Positions 1 through 8,464 of a stretch of DNA of 39,570 bases are shown in pieces (positions within the stretch are counted from its first letter, which is position 1; every line of letters begins with the position of its first letter). Made by a program: the position numbers and the translations under genes. Origin of the DNA: Rhodovulum tesquicola (GTDB taxonomy: Bacteria; Pseudomonadota; Alphaproteobacteria; Rhodobacterales; Rhodobacteraceae). The notes beneath the pieces are model-generated. The model saw nothing but the letters and a program-made list of their open reading frames with translations. It ran no database searches and was not told the DNA's origin. The DNA lies in the NCBI RefSeq assembly GCF_024128855.1, contig NZ_JAMYDV010000025.1:1-39570 (forward strand), written 5' to 3'.

Positions 1-121
1 ACCACGCCAAGTGAACTGAGAAACTCCGTCATAGTCTCCATGGAGAAACTCCACCCCTGTTAGCCAACAGAGACGGACTCGCAGAACGGAAAAATCACAG
101 GAAGGTGGGGGCAAAACACCG
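1..121. other. Left-edge gene-free stretch with short repeats
   Basis: No gene is recognisable here. The 10-base word GAGAAACTCC occurs twice (18-27 and 43-52), a perfect palindrome CTCCATGGAG lies between the copies (36-45), and CTGTT/AACAG can form a small stem (57-70). This could be debris of a mobile-element end, but nothing identifies an element. Confidence 0.25.
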
Positions 122-575
122 TTTACGTTGATCCAAGCGGTCCCTGCGATCGAGGAACCGGAACGGCTCTCGAAACGCGTGCCCGACCGAGACCGGGCGA
201 AGGCCGCCGTGATCGCGCGGGAGTGGAGGCGTCTCCAGCCCGTCCGCAGCTAACGCGCGGCGCTGCGTGTCTCGGACCTCGCGGCATGGAGGGAGGCCCT
301 GCCCGACGGACTCTGGTGGTCGATCCCGCAGGAGGGCGTCGAGGATTTCGTGCGCGAGATCGAGGATCGCGAGACCGACCGAAAGGCCGTTCCGGAATGG
401 CTGGCCGAATGGGGCCGGGATATCCGCAAGCGCCGGGCCGGGACGCTGCTGCTCTCGGCGCACCGGGCCAAGGGGCTGGAATTCGAGGATGTCGTGGTGC
501 TCGACGGCGCGTGGGACATGCGGTCGGCGGGAGAAGACCGCGACGCGGCCCGGCGGCTCACCGCGCAAGAACCAT
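122..575 (+). pseudogene. Decayed C-terminal fragment of a UvrD/Rep-type DNA helicase
   Basis: One reading frame resembles the C-terminal half of superfamily 1 helicases. A stretch reading AVIAREWRRLQPVRS ends at an in-frame TAA (251-253). It is followed in the same frame by LRVSDLAAWREALPDGLWW and then by the motif V-like segment LLLSAHRAKGLEFEDVVVLD with a trailing W-D and GEDRDAARRL. In intact relatives a Y-V-A-M-T-R-A (motif VI) segment follows, but here similarity stops at about 560, exactly where the convergent adenylation gene ends. Roughly 40 residues expected around the internal stop also appear to be missing. The N-terminal Walker motifs are not in the window. I read it as a remnant truncated on the right by insertion or recombination; the helicase subfamily is uncertain. 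Confidence 0.6.
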
Positions 576-3242
576 CCGCGCCAGTTGCAGGCTGAGCTTG
601 GTCCTGCCCTGCCCCCCATTCACATGGTTGATGTCGATGAAATCGGTCGAGTCCAGCGCGAAGGCCTCCCATGGCAGGATCTCGGCGCCGGTGCGGGCAG
701 CGATCCGGTCCAATGCCGCAGTCAGGATCTGTCCGCGTGCGGCGTCGGGCAGTTCGTCAAGCATGGCCTTCTCGGCCGGATGCACAAAGACCACGACACG
801 GTCGCTGACGTCGGCCAGGGCGGCCAGTCCTTGTTCCCACGCGGCCAGCCTCGTCGGGTCCAGAGGCAAGGTGCCAAGGTAGGCGGTGGCGATCACCTTG
901 TCGCGGCTGCGTGCCCAATCGGGTTTGCGCCCGCCGGTTTCTGCGCCCGGTGCCGGAACCCAGTTGCCGCCGCGTTCGGCCGACCATCCGAATTCATCGC
1001 TCAAGGCGCCGGACTCGCGGGACCGGATGCGTCCCGAGAAATATTCCGGTCCGAAGGCGATATCACCAGGCGGTGGCGAGATGCTGACGAGCATGGGATC
1101 GAACTCCCAGATCGCGAGCGGCAACCGCACCTTCTTCTCCCGGCAGGTCTGCGCCACGAATTCCGCGATCGACGCGAGACCCGCGACATCCACCCCCGGC
1201 AACCCGGCGTTCAGAACGGGGTGGCGGTCACCCCGACTGGCCAACTCGTCGCTGAACACATCCGAGGCAAAGCCGCGAAACGTCCCCGAGGACCCGAGCG
1301 CCAGCACCGGCGCCCCCTGCTCCAGCGCGGACGGAAACCGCTCGATGAACTGCAATGCCCGGTTGGCGCGCGGGTTTCGCCCCGGATTCAGCCGGATCTT
1401 CAGCTTTCGCCAGAACCGCTTCAACCCGCCCCGGGCCGAAACGGTCGGAACGGTCAGTTCACTCACGAGGTCATCGAAGGACAGGCCGCTCAGACGCACG
1501 ACATCATCCTGGTCGATATGTCGGCCCCATGACCGTTCGATCTCCAGCGTCAGGGCAACGAAACTGAGGGAATCCATCCCGGCGTCGAACAGGCTGGGCG
1601 CGCTGAGGATCCTGGCACGGTCCAGCAGCGGTGCGGCACCAAGAATGGCTTCCATCAGCAATGCAGCGGCAGGCGCAAGCGGGGGGAGATCCGACTCCAC
1701 CTCACGCGCCGCGATCACCTCGGCGACGGCCTTGCGGTCTACCTTGCCGCTGGAACTGCGCGGAAACAGCGCAAGCGCGTGAATCGCGGAAGGCAGCATG
1801 TACTCCGGCAGCACTCTCTGCAGCCGCGCGGTCAGGGTATCCCGATCGAATTCGCCTTCCAAGACGGCGATGATCCCGCGGACCTCGCCGCCGCCATTCG
1901 GCCATGCCAGCGCCAGCGCGTTGCGTCCATCGGCGGCAGCGCGCAGGGCCGCTTCGATCTCGCCCAGTTCGATCCTGTAGCCACGCAGCTTGATCTGGTT
2001 GTCGGAGCGGCCCAGGAACCGCACCGCGCCATCCGGCCCGACCACGGCGCGGTCGCCGGTCCTGTAGGCCCGTGTGCCGTCGGGAAGGGTGACGAAGGCC
2101 GCCGCAGTGCGACCAGGGTCCGAGAGATAGCCGAACGCCAGCTGGCGCCCGGACAGGAAAAGCTCTCCCGGCTCGCCCGGAGCGAGGTCGGCAAGATCAG
2201 GGCCCAGCACGCGCAGATCCATTCCCGGGAATGCCCGCCCGATGGGAACGTCTGCATCCATCGCGGCAAGGTCGGTTCGGGAAACGGGATGGGACGCGCA
2301 GGCGATGGTGGCCTCGGTCGGGCCATACCAGTTTTCCAAACGGGACGCCGGAGCGGCGGCCGCCCAATCGCGGGCGAGCGCGAGCGGGAGGACCTCGCCA
2401 CAGAAAAGCGAGGATTTCAGGTCCGGAAATGCACCGGGCTGCAACGCGCCCTGCAGCCGCATCTGGGCGGCCAGCGAAGGAACGGAGAACCAGTGCGTGA
2501 TCCGCTTGTCCCGCACCCAGGGACCGGGCGCGCGGAGGTCGGTCTCCGACGGCACGACAAGCGTGGCGCCGCGGGTCAGGCATAGGAAGATGTCATGAAC
2601 CGAGAGATCGAAAGACTGGTCGAAAGTCTGCGAGAACCGGTCGCCTTGCGCCACCGGCAAAAGGGCGGTCGCCGCCTCCAGATAGGCCTCGAGGGCCTCG
2701 GCTGGGACAAGGACACCCTTTGGTGTCCCCGTGCTGCCAGACGTGAAGAGAATGTAGGCTACCCGATCCGTTGTCACGGGCAGGACGCTTTCGGGTGGCG
2801 GGACCGTGCCGGGCAGCGCATGGTCGGCCCGCCTGTCTCCGCAATCGATGCGTGTCAGCGCAAGGTCCGGCGCCGCGCGCAAGATGGATGCGTAGCGGTC
2901 CGACGCCAGGTCCCCCACCACGATCCGGGTCGCGCCCGAGGCGCGCAGGATCGCCGCATTCCGTTCGGTCGGCTGCCTGACGCTGATCGGCACATAGGCA
3001 TGGCCGCGGATCTGCGTCGCCAGGATCGCCGCATAGGACGAGGCATGGCGATGGGCCATGATCGCGGTCACCGGTTGCGCCTTGCCCGGTTCGGCTTGCG
3101 GCAGATCCCGCGCGATGGACCAGGCGACCGCGGCAATCTCGGCATAGGTCCAGACCTCGCCAGCAACGTCGAGCGCCGGATGATCCGGCGTGTCCCGGGC
3201 GTGTCTCAGGATGCGGCCCGCCGCCGCTGCGTCGAAGGTCAT
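558..3242 (-). CDS. Three-domain adenylation-carrier-SGNH protein (NRPS-like, Dlt-like)
   Basis: An 894-residue cytosolic protein. Residues 1-505 are an ANL adenylation domain: A3 FTSGSTGTPKG (about 166-176), A4 FDLSVHDIF, A5 NWYGPTEAT, A7 YRTGD, A8 RGYRIELGEIE, and A10 SSSGK with the catalytic lysine at 500. It should activate an amino or carboxylic acid as an acyl-AMP. The FDLSV segment and FCGE (Cys281) look like D-alanine ligase DltA rather than a standard peptide synthetase. A carrier domain follows, with phosphopantetheine serine 558 in GMDSL. The last 280 residues look SGNH/GDSL-like: GSSGTF (Ser651/652) near the start and a terminal D-I-N-H (870-873) followed by G-G-Q-G. No signal peptide or membrane segment is visible. 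Its ATG overlaps the upstream sulfotransferase stop by one base (TGATG), so the two are coupled. Substrate is unknown; the adenylation and carrier calls are firm, the SGNH call moderate. Confidence 0.85.
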   Translation of the reverse strand: MTFDAAAAGRILRHARDTPDHPALDVAGEVWTYAEIAAVAWSIARDLPQAEPGKAQPVTAIMAHRHASSYAAILATQIRGHAYVPISVRQPTERNAAILRASGATRIVVGDLASDRYASILRAAPDLALTRIDCGDRRADHALPGTVPPPESVLPVTTDRVAYILFTSGSTGTPKGVLVPAEALEAYLEAATALLPVAQGDRFSQTFDQSFDLSVHDIFLCLTRGATLVVPSETDLRAPGPWVRDKRITHWFSVPSLAAQMRLQGALQPGAFPDLKSSLFCGEVLPLALARDWAAAAPASRLENWYGPTEATIACASHPVSRTDLAAMDADVPIGRAFPGMDLRVLGPDLADLAPGEPGELFLSGRQLAFGYLSDPGRTAAAFVTLPDGTRAYRTGDRAVVGPDGAVRFLGRSDNQIKLRGYRIELGEIEAALRAAADGRNALALAWPNGGGEVRGIIAVLEGEFDRDTLTARLQRVLPEYMLPSAIHALALFPRSSSGKVDRKAVAEVIAAREVESDLPPLAPAAALLMEAILGAAPLLDRARILSAPSLFDAGMDSLSFVALTLEIERSWGRHIDQDDVVRLSGLSFDDLVSELTVPTVSARGGLKRFWRKLKIRLNPGRNPRANRALQFIERFPSALEQGAPVLALGSSGTFRGFASDVFSDELASRGDRHPVLNAGLPGVDVAGLASIAEFVAQTCREKKVRLPLAIWEFDPMLVSISPPPGDIAFGPEYFSGRIRSRESGALSDEFGWSAERGGNWVPAPGAETGGRKPDWARSRDKVIATAYLGTLPLDPTRLAAWEQGLAALADVSDRVVVFVHPAEKAMLDELPDAARGQILTAALDRIAARTGAEILPWEAFALDSTDFIDINHVNGGQGRTKLSLQLARMVLAR

Positions 3243-4336
3243 CAAGCCCTGTCCTGCGTGTCAGGGATGGGCGGGCAAAGGGGGACGGTCGCGGCATCCA
3301 GCGCGCGCGTCATCGACCGCTGCCCGTGCTTGTAGAATGGCCCGATCTCCTTGTTGGCAAGGCGCTCGAACATTTCGGTCAACTGGGGCCGGAAACCGGG
3401 CCAGAAACTCGGGCGACCGGGTCGGCGGGGGTAGTCGCAGGGATACCCCAACTGGTCCATCAGATCGCCGAGAAACGCCTCGGTCGAGCGAATGTCACGA
3501 CGCGACAGGCTCTTGCGATACTTGCGAAAATTGCCCGTCATCAGCGGCTTGGCGATGTTTTCTCTCGCACCGATCGTCGCCGCGACGCGGCGCGCGGCAT
3601 CTGACGCATGAAAATCCAGCATTGCCGGTTCGAACGCGAGGCCGAGAAAGGCGCACACGCGCTCAAGCTGCACGGACGCATCGCTCACCAGATCCTCATA
3701 GCGCACCAGGCAGACGCGTTCCGGCCCAAGCAGGGCCAGCGCGGCTAGTCCGCCCTTCTGGTCATCCCTCCAGATGGTCAGCGCCTGGCGGAGCGAGCCG
3801 AACTTGTTTCCCATCCAGCGTTTGCGCAGCGCCTTGGCGGAGGCGAGGAAATCCCGCGGGTCGCGTGTCTGAAACACATATTTCGCGTCCGGAAAGGCCG
3901 TCAGGAGGAACGGCAGCAAATGGTGAAGGTTGTTTTCCTTGACGAAAACATGCCGACCCTTTGCCTCCTCCGGCAATTCCTGCCAGAGGAAGGCGGCGAT
4001 CTCGACGGGGTCGATCCTGTCACGCGCCGAAAACCACGCCTCCAGCCGGTCCGCTTCTGCCGGGTTTCGGTATTTCCGCACCCTCTCGACCGCGTGCGCG
4101 CAAAGGATCTTCCAGGCCGGCCCTGTCACGCCGCCAGCAAGGGTTCGCGGCAGGTTCAGAAGAATGTCCCGGCCAAGGTGGTAGGGAGGGTGCGAATAGA
4201 TCCCGGAATGGGCCCCCATCATGGCACTGATCAGGTTCGATCCGGATCGCTCGGAACAGATCAGGAAAATCGGGGGCGGACAGGTTTGAAGCGCAGGGTT
4301 CACGATTGTCTTTTCCACTCCGGCCCCGGTCCGCAC
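3242..4336 (-). CDS. Sulfotransferase family protein
   Basis: About 364 residues. The PAPS 5'-phosphosulfate loop is SERSGSN near residues 28-34, after a hydrophobic strand (PPIFLIC). A second conserved block, FQTRDPRDFLASAKALRKRW, matches the 3'-phosphate-binding region, and VRYEDLVSDA is a hallmark of PAPS-dependent sulfotransferases. The family moves sulfate from PAPS to hydroxyl or amino groups of glycans, lipids or small molecules; the acceptor cannot be read from sequence. No ATG precedes the PAPS loop, so the start must be GTG: the one at 4336 is used here, and another in-frame GTG lies at 4318. It is first in a two-gene unit with the adenylation-carrier-SGNH gene, whose ATG overlaps its stop codon. 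That coupling suggests both act on one product. Confidence 0.8.
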   Translation of the reverse strand: MRTGAGVEKTIVNPALQTCPPPIFLICSERSGSNLISAMMGAHSGIYSHPPYHLGRDILLNLPRTLAGGVTGPAWKILCAHAVERVRKYRNPAEADRLEAWFSARDRIDPVEIAAFLWQELPEEAKGRHVFVKENNLHHLLPFLLTAFPDAKYVFQTRDPRDFLASAKALRKRWMGNKFGSLRQALTIWRDDQKGGLAALALLGPERVCLVRYEDLVSDASVQLERVCAFLGLAFEPAMLDFHASDAARRVAATIGARENIAKPLMTGNFRKYRKSLSRRDIRSTEAFLGDLMDQLGYPCDYPRRPGRPSFWPGFRPQLTEMFERLANKEIGPFYKHGQRSMTRALDAATVPLCPPIPDTQDRA

Positions 4337-4462
4337 CGTCCCAGGCCAGCGGGATCGGGCGGCGCCACGAGACCTGTCAAGGTTTCGAGTGTGGTTGAAC
4401 TTTGTCCGCCATGCTAACGAACAGGCGACGGACGATCCCCTATCGTAGAGGCAAGGAACAGG

Positions 4463-5371
4463 ATGGCGAAGGTGGTGGCGATCTCGGGTTCAGGCCGGTC
4501 CGGAAGCACGCTGCTTGGCATCATCCTATCGCAGCCAGAGGGCGTCTTCAATCTGGGCCAGATGCGCGACCTGTGGAGCGCGTGGAGCGTCGATGCGCCC
4601 TGCTCCTGCGGCCGCACCCTCAAGACCTGTTCCATCTACGGCGACCTGGTGCCGCGGGTGCTGGACGCGGCGGGTTTTGCCGATGCCATGGCGGTGCACA
4701 AGGCGCAATCATCCTTTCGCAAGGCCGCCGAACGGTCGGCGGACTGGTCCGATCCGACTGCCCGGCGCTCGCTTGCCGAGGCGCACAGCCGATTCCTGTC
4801 CGCCCTGCAGCTTCTTCTTCAAGGCATCACCGAAAGGACCGGGGCGACATTGTTCGTCGACAGTTCGAAATCGCCCGAGATCGCGCTCGCCTTCGACCTG
4901 ATGCGGGACGTCGACCTCTATGTGATCAATCTGCTCCGGGATCCGAGGGCCGTGGCTTGCAGCTGGTTCAGGAAGAAGCCGGATCATTTCGCGGTCCTCC
5001 GAAACATGCGGACCTGGGCGGCCCGACAGACTCGACTTTCCGACTGGGGCGCTGCGCAACCGGGCCGTTTCCTGTCCCTGCGCTACGAGGAATACGCCGC
5101 CAGGCCGCGCGAGACCCTGGTCGCCGTGGCAGACGTCACCGGCCTTGGCCGCATAGACTCCCTGTTCGAGGACGAGGCGCGGATCATGCTGTCCTGGCAG
5201 TCCCAACACCTCTTCCCGCCCGCGAACGAAACGGTTCTGGCAGAGCGGAAGCACGATGTGGTCATACGCCCCGCCGAGACGTGGAAGGCCCCCGAGAACC
5301 GATGGCTGCATCGCATTGCCCGGGTCGGAACCTGGCCGATCGGCCACCGGCTCTACCCTGATCCTGCGTGA
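4463..5371 (+). CDS. Second sulfotransferase family protein
   Basis: 302 residues, starting at an ATG preceded by the purine-rich AGGCAAGGAACAGG. The PAPS loop SGSGRSGST lies at residues 8-16, right after the first beta strand. LLRDPRAVACSWFRKKP resembles the 3'-phosphate-binding block, and LSLRYEEYAARPRETL the conserved R-Y-E-E/D segment. A Cys-rich patch (APCSCGRTLKTCSIYG, about 46-61) is seen in some bacterial deacetylase-like and sulfotransferase families and may bind metal or be structural. It is divergent from the other sulfotransferase, with 126 bp between starts that probably hold both promoters. The two sulfotransferases are dissimilar outside the motifs, so a recent duplication is unlikely. 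The acceptor is unknown. Confidence 0.8.
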   Translation: MAKVVAISGSGRSGSTLLGIILSQPEGVFNLGQMRDLWSAWSVDAPCSCGRTLKTCSIYGDLVPRVLDAAGFADAMAVHKAQSSFRKAAERSADWSDPTARRSLAEAHSRFLSALQLLLQGITERTGATLFVDSSKSPEIALAFDLMRDVDLYVINLLRDPRAVACSWFRKKPDHFAVLRNMRTWAARQTRLSDWGAAQPGRFLSLRYEEYAARPRETLVAVADVTGLGRIDSLFEDEARIMLSWQSQHLFPPANETVLAERKHDVVIRPAETWKAPENRWLHRIARVGTWPIGHRLYPDPA

Positions 5372-5502
5372 GCCACTGTCAGGCGAGCTTGGGGGAAATC
5401 CGCGCGATGGTCGCAGACAGAGATCCGAGACGGAAGACCCGGGTATCTCCGGGCATCTTCCCGAGGCGCCCCCCGAAAAGCCTCAGCGCAACACCTTTGT
5501 GG

Positions 5503-5527
5503 AAAATACCTTCATTTCCAGAAGGTT
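5503..5527 (-). terminator. Possible weak terminator downstream of tRNA-Ala
   Basis: Read on the minus strand, a five-pair stem CCTTC/GAAGG with a 7-nt loop is followed by TATTTT. It sits about 30 bases past the tRNA 3' end. The stem is short, so this is tentative. Confidence 0.3.
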
Positions 5528-5555
5528 ACTTATCTCGAACAGTGAAAATGAGGGT

Positions 5556-5631
<76 letters not shown>

Positions 5632-5771
5632 GACCTGGATGCGGCCCGGTTGCGCCGCGTGCGTCTCTCTAGGGAAGTGGGGGGGGGAGATCAAGCGAAA
5701 AAATGCGCATGGTGGCGGTTGTCGTTACGCCGGTGCCGGCGGGGACGACATCCCGGGCGATGCGCGACCTG

Positions 5772-6155
5772 CTAGAGCCCCTCGGGGCGCGGGATCAGGG
5801 CGCCCGCGACCCAGTCGGCCTGGTTGTGGAACAGCCGGATGGTCTCCATCTCGGCCGGGCTGCACCCCAGCAGCAGCTTCAACTCGCCATCCCGCCGCGT
5901 CAGGTCGAGCGAGGCCAGAACGCCCCCGACCCGCGCCCGGTCACCCGACCCGCACCAGACATCCACCCCGCCGCCGTCGATGGCGGTGGTGCCGTCGAGA
6001 TAACCGTAATCGAACGGGTAGAGGATCTGGGGAAAGCGGGGATGGGCGCTGCCGCGGGGGCGGTCGATCACCACCCGCGACGCGGCCACGAAGCGGTCGG
6101 CGAAGGGCCAGAACCGCTCGGGCCGGTCGAGCGCGAACCCGTCGGCTGCGCCCAT
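5772..6155 (-). CDS. Short inorganic pyrophosphatase-like protein
   Basis: 127 residues, shorter than the roughly 175 of typical family I pyrophosphatases. The core is recognisable: PRGSAHPRFP, YPFDYGYLDGT, DGGGVDVW, and a later DLTRRDGELK that aligns with the second metal-binding Asp cluster. In the first cluster the usual D-G-D-x-x-D reads D-G-G-G-V-D, so the middle aspartate is missing. The amino-terminal catalytic lysine and glutamate region is also reduced. It may be a weak or altered diphosphatase, or act on another phosphoanhydride. Its ATG begins directly after the stop codon of the upstream TerB-like gene (6156), with no gap, implying translational coupling. Confidence 0.65.
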   Translation of the reverse strand: MGAADGFALDRPERFWPFADRFVAASRVVIDRPRGSAHPRFPQILYPFDYGYLDGTTAIDGGGVDVWCGSGDRARVGGVLASLDLTRRDGELKLLLGCSPAEMETIRLFHNQADWVAGALIPRPEGL

Positions 6156-6575
6156 CTAGAGAACCATGTGGCGCGCCCGGGCGGCGCGTTCGATGGCCGC
6201 CCCGGCCAGCCGGTCGATATTCAACTCGTAGCGGATTTCGGCGAGCAGCCGCAATTCCTCCTCGCCGAGCCTGCCATCGGCCGCGGCCACGTCACAGGCC
6301 AGAACATAGGCGGTTTCGTGCAGCTTCTCGGGCAGCGCCTCGCGCACGAGGCCGAACAGGGCATCCAGCCCCTCGTATTCCTCGAACAGGTCGAACACGG
6401 TCTGCGCCACCACCGCGCTGCGGTCCACGTCATAATCGGCGAAGATCGGCAGGTGGTTCACCATGCGTTCGATGGTCACCAGTTCGGCGGTTCGGATATT
6501 CTCGTCCGAGGCGGAGACCGCCACCATGATCGCGATCAGCGCATCCTGGGCGGTCATGGGCGTTTCGGGGCGCAT
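6156..6575 (-). CDS. TerB-like (tellurite resistance TerB/DUF533-type) helical protein
   Basis: 139 residues. The start chosen is the ATG at 6575, preceded by GAGGAGAGACCCCC, an excellent ribosome-binding site; the open frame further upstream lacks one. The protein is helical and acidic, with two similar halves, [17 protein letters not shown] and [19 protein letters not shown]. The repeated A-x-x-D-G-x-(I/L)-x-x-x-E-x-x-x-L pattern is the signature of TerB-like domains, in which the acidic residues can bind metal. The precise role of such stand-alone proteins is not established. It is the first gene of a two-gene unit with the pyrophosphatase-like gene and is divergent from lysK, with 115 bp between starts. 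Confidence 0.65.
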   Translation of the reverse strand: MRPETPMTAQDALIAIMVAVSASDENIRTAELVTIERMVNHLPIFADYDVDRSAVVAQTVFDLFEEYEGLDALFGLVREALPEKLHETAYVLACDVAAADGRLGEEELRLLAEIRYELNIDRLAGAAIERAARARHMVL

Positions 6576-6690
6576 GGGGGTCTCTCCTCGGGGGATGTCG
6601 CGGTGCAGAATATTGACGCGGGGCCGGACGGGCAATAGGACACGGGGCTTGCCGGGCACGGGGTCCGGCCCTTCAGGAAGGCAACGAAAG

Positions 6691-8262
6691 ATGTCCGAAC
6701 TGCGCGACGCCGCGATGAGCGCGAAAGCCTGGCCCTTCGAAGAGGCCCGTCGGCTGGTCAAGCGCTACGAGAAGGCGCCGCCGAAGAAGGGATATGTGCT
6801 GTTCGAGACGGGCTATGGCCCCTCCGGCCTGCCCCATATCGGCACCTTCGGCGAGGTGCTGCGCACCACGATGATCCGCCGCGCCTTCGAGGCGATCAGC
6901 GACATCCCGACGCGGCTGATCTGTTTCTCGGACGATCTGGACGGGATGCGCAAGGTTCCCGGCAACGTGCCGCACCAGGAGATGCTGCGCGAGCATCTGC
7001 AACGGCCGCTGACATCCGTGCCCGATCCGTTCGGCGAGTTCGAAAGCTTCGGGCATCACAACAACGCGATGCTGCGGCGGTTCCTGGATACGTTCGGGTT
7101 CGAGTACGAGTTCTATTCCGCGACCGAGTTCTACAAGACCGGCCGGTTCGACGACACGCTGCGGCTGGCGGCCGAACGCTATGACGACCTGATGGCGGTC
7201 ATGCTGAAATCGCTGCGCGAGGAACGCCAGCAGACCTATTCGGTCTTCCTGCCGATCCATCCCGAAACCGGCCGCGTGCTCTATGTTCCGCTCAAGAATG
7301 TCGACGCGGTGAACCATACGATCACCTTCGACGACGAGGACGGGCGGGAATGGACGCTTCCGGTGACCGGCGGCAACGTCAAGCTGCAATGGAAGCCCGA
7401 TTTCGGCGCCCGCTGGGCCGCGCTCGATGTCGATTTCGAGATGTATGGCAAGGACCATTCCACCAACACGCCGATCTATGACCGCATCTGCGAGATCCTG
7501 GGCGGCCGCAAGCCCGAGCATTTCACCTATGAGCTGTTCCTTGACGAGAATGGCGAGAAGATTTCCAAGTCGAAGGGCAACGGGCTGACCATCGACGAGT
7601 GGCTGAGCTATGCCGCGACCGAGAGCCTGTCCTATTTCATGTACCAGAAGCCCAAGACGGCAAAGCGGCTGTGGTGGGACGTGATCCCCAAGGCGGTGGA
7701 CGAGTATCACCAGCAATTGCGCGCCTTCCCCGACCAGGAACTGAAGGCGCAACTGGAAAACCCGGTCTGGCATATCCACAATGGCGCGCCGCCCGAAAGC
7801 CGGATGGTCGTGCCCTTCGCGATGCTGCTGAACCTGGCCTCGGTCGCAGGCGCCGAGGACAAGGCGGGGCTGTGGGGCTTCATCCGCCGCTACGCGCCCG
7901 AGGCCAGCCCCGAGACCCATCCCGATCTCGACGCCGCGGCGGGGTTCGCGGTGCGCTATTTCCGCGATTTCGTCGCCCCGACACGGGAATTCCGCGCCCC
8001 CGACGCGCAGGAGCGCGCCGCGATGGAGGATCTGGTGGCAAGGCTCAGGGGCTGGCAGGGCGGGCTTGATGCCGAAGAGCTGCAAAGCCTGGTCTTCGCC
8101 GTCGGCCGCGAGCACGGCTTCGAGAACCTGCGCGACTGGTTCAAGGCGCTTTACGAGGTGATCCTGGGCGCCAGCCAGGGCCCCCGCTTCGGCGGCTTCA
8201 TCGCGCTTTACGGCGTGGACGAGACCGTGCGGCTGATCGAGGACGCGCTGGCATGCGGGTAA
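6691..8262 (+). CDS. lysK: Lysine--tRNA ligase, class I
   Basis: 523 residues. It charges tRNA-Lys with lysine in the cytosol. It is the class I enzyme found in many alphaproteobacteria and archaea, not the class II LysS. The Rossmann-fold signatures are [10 protein letters not shown] (HIGH-like, residues 49-52) and KISKS (290-294). The segment [20 protein letters not shown] and the helical C-terminal anticodon-binding region complete the family layout. The start is the ATG at 6691, with AGGAAG about 13 bases upstream; the longer open frame upstream overlaps the divergent TerB-like gene and is not needed. Length is normal. The gene is followed directly by an intergenic repeat that may end transcription. 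Confidence 0.95.
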   Translation: MSELRDAAMSAKAWPFEEARRLVKRYEKAPPKKGYVLFETGYGPSGLPHIGTFGEVLRTTMIRRAFEAISDIPTRLICFSDDLDGMRKVPGNVPHQEMLREHLQRPLTSVPDPFGEFESFGHHNNAMLRRFLDTFGFEYEFYSATEFYKTGRFDDTLRLAAERYDDLMAVMLKSLREERQQTYSVFLPIHPETGRVLYVPLKNVDAVNHTITFDDEDGREWTLPVTGGNVKLQWKPDFGARWAALDVDFEMYGKDHSTNTPIYDRICEILGGRKPEHFTYELFLDENGEKISKSKGNGLTIDEWLSYAATESLSYFMYQKPKTAKRLWWDVIPKAVDEYHQQLRAFPDQELKAQLENPVWHIHNGAPPESRMVVPFAMLLNLASVAGAEDKAGLWGFIRRYAPEASPETHPDLDAAAGFAVRYFRDFVAPTREFRAPDAQERAAMEDLVARLRGWQGGLDAEELQSLVFAVGREHGFENLRDWFKALYEVILGASQGPRFGGFIALYGVDETVRLIEDALACG

Positions 8263-8270
8263 GGGGGGGG

Positions 8271-8326
8271 GCGCTGCCCCCCGTCCTTGCGGACTCCCCC
8301 CGGGATATTTGCGGCCAGAAGAAGGA
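8271..8326 (+). repeat. Left arm of a 55-bp inverted repeat flanking the aspartoacylase-like gene
   Basis: This segment begins GCGCTGCCCCCCGTCCTTGC and ends GCGGCCAGAAGAAGGA. Its reverse complement recurs at 9521-9575 with a single one-base indel. It starts nine bases past the lysK stop, after a run of eight G residues that can pair with the C run. It belongs to the dispersed TTCTTCT-GGCC-AAATA-CC repeat family seen elsewhere in the window. Confidence 0.9.
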
Positions 8327-8464
8327 CAGCCGACTGGTCCTTGCAAGCATGCCCCGGGAATCGCAATCGGCCGGCGCGACAATGGCGAGGGGGCGGCGGC
8401 CTCTTGCCAGAATTCCCCGTCGCGCGTAACGCATGGGAATGCACGGTTCCGGACCCCCTGCCCC

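Noticed and set aside
267-1532. Long plus-strand open frames opposite the adenylation-carrier-SGNH gene
   Set aside because: High-GC shadow frames: no ribosome-binding site and no domain resemblance, while the opposite strand has continuous ANL and carrier motifs.
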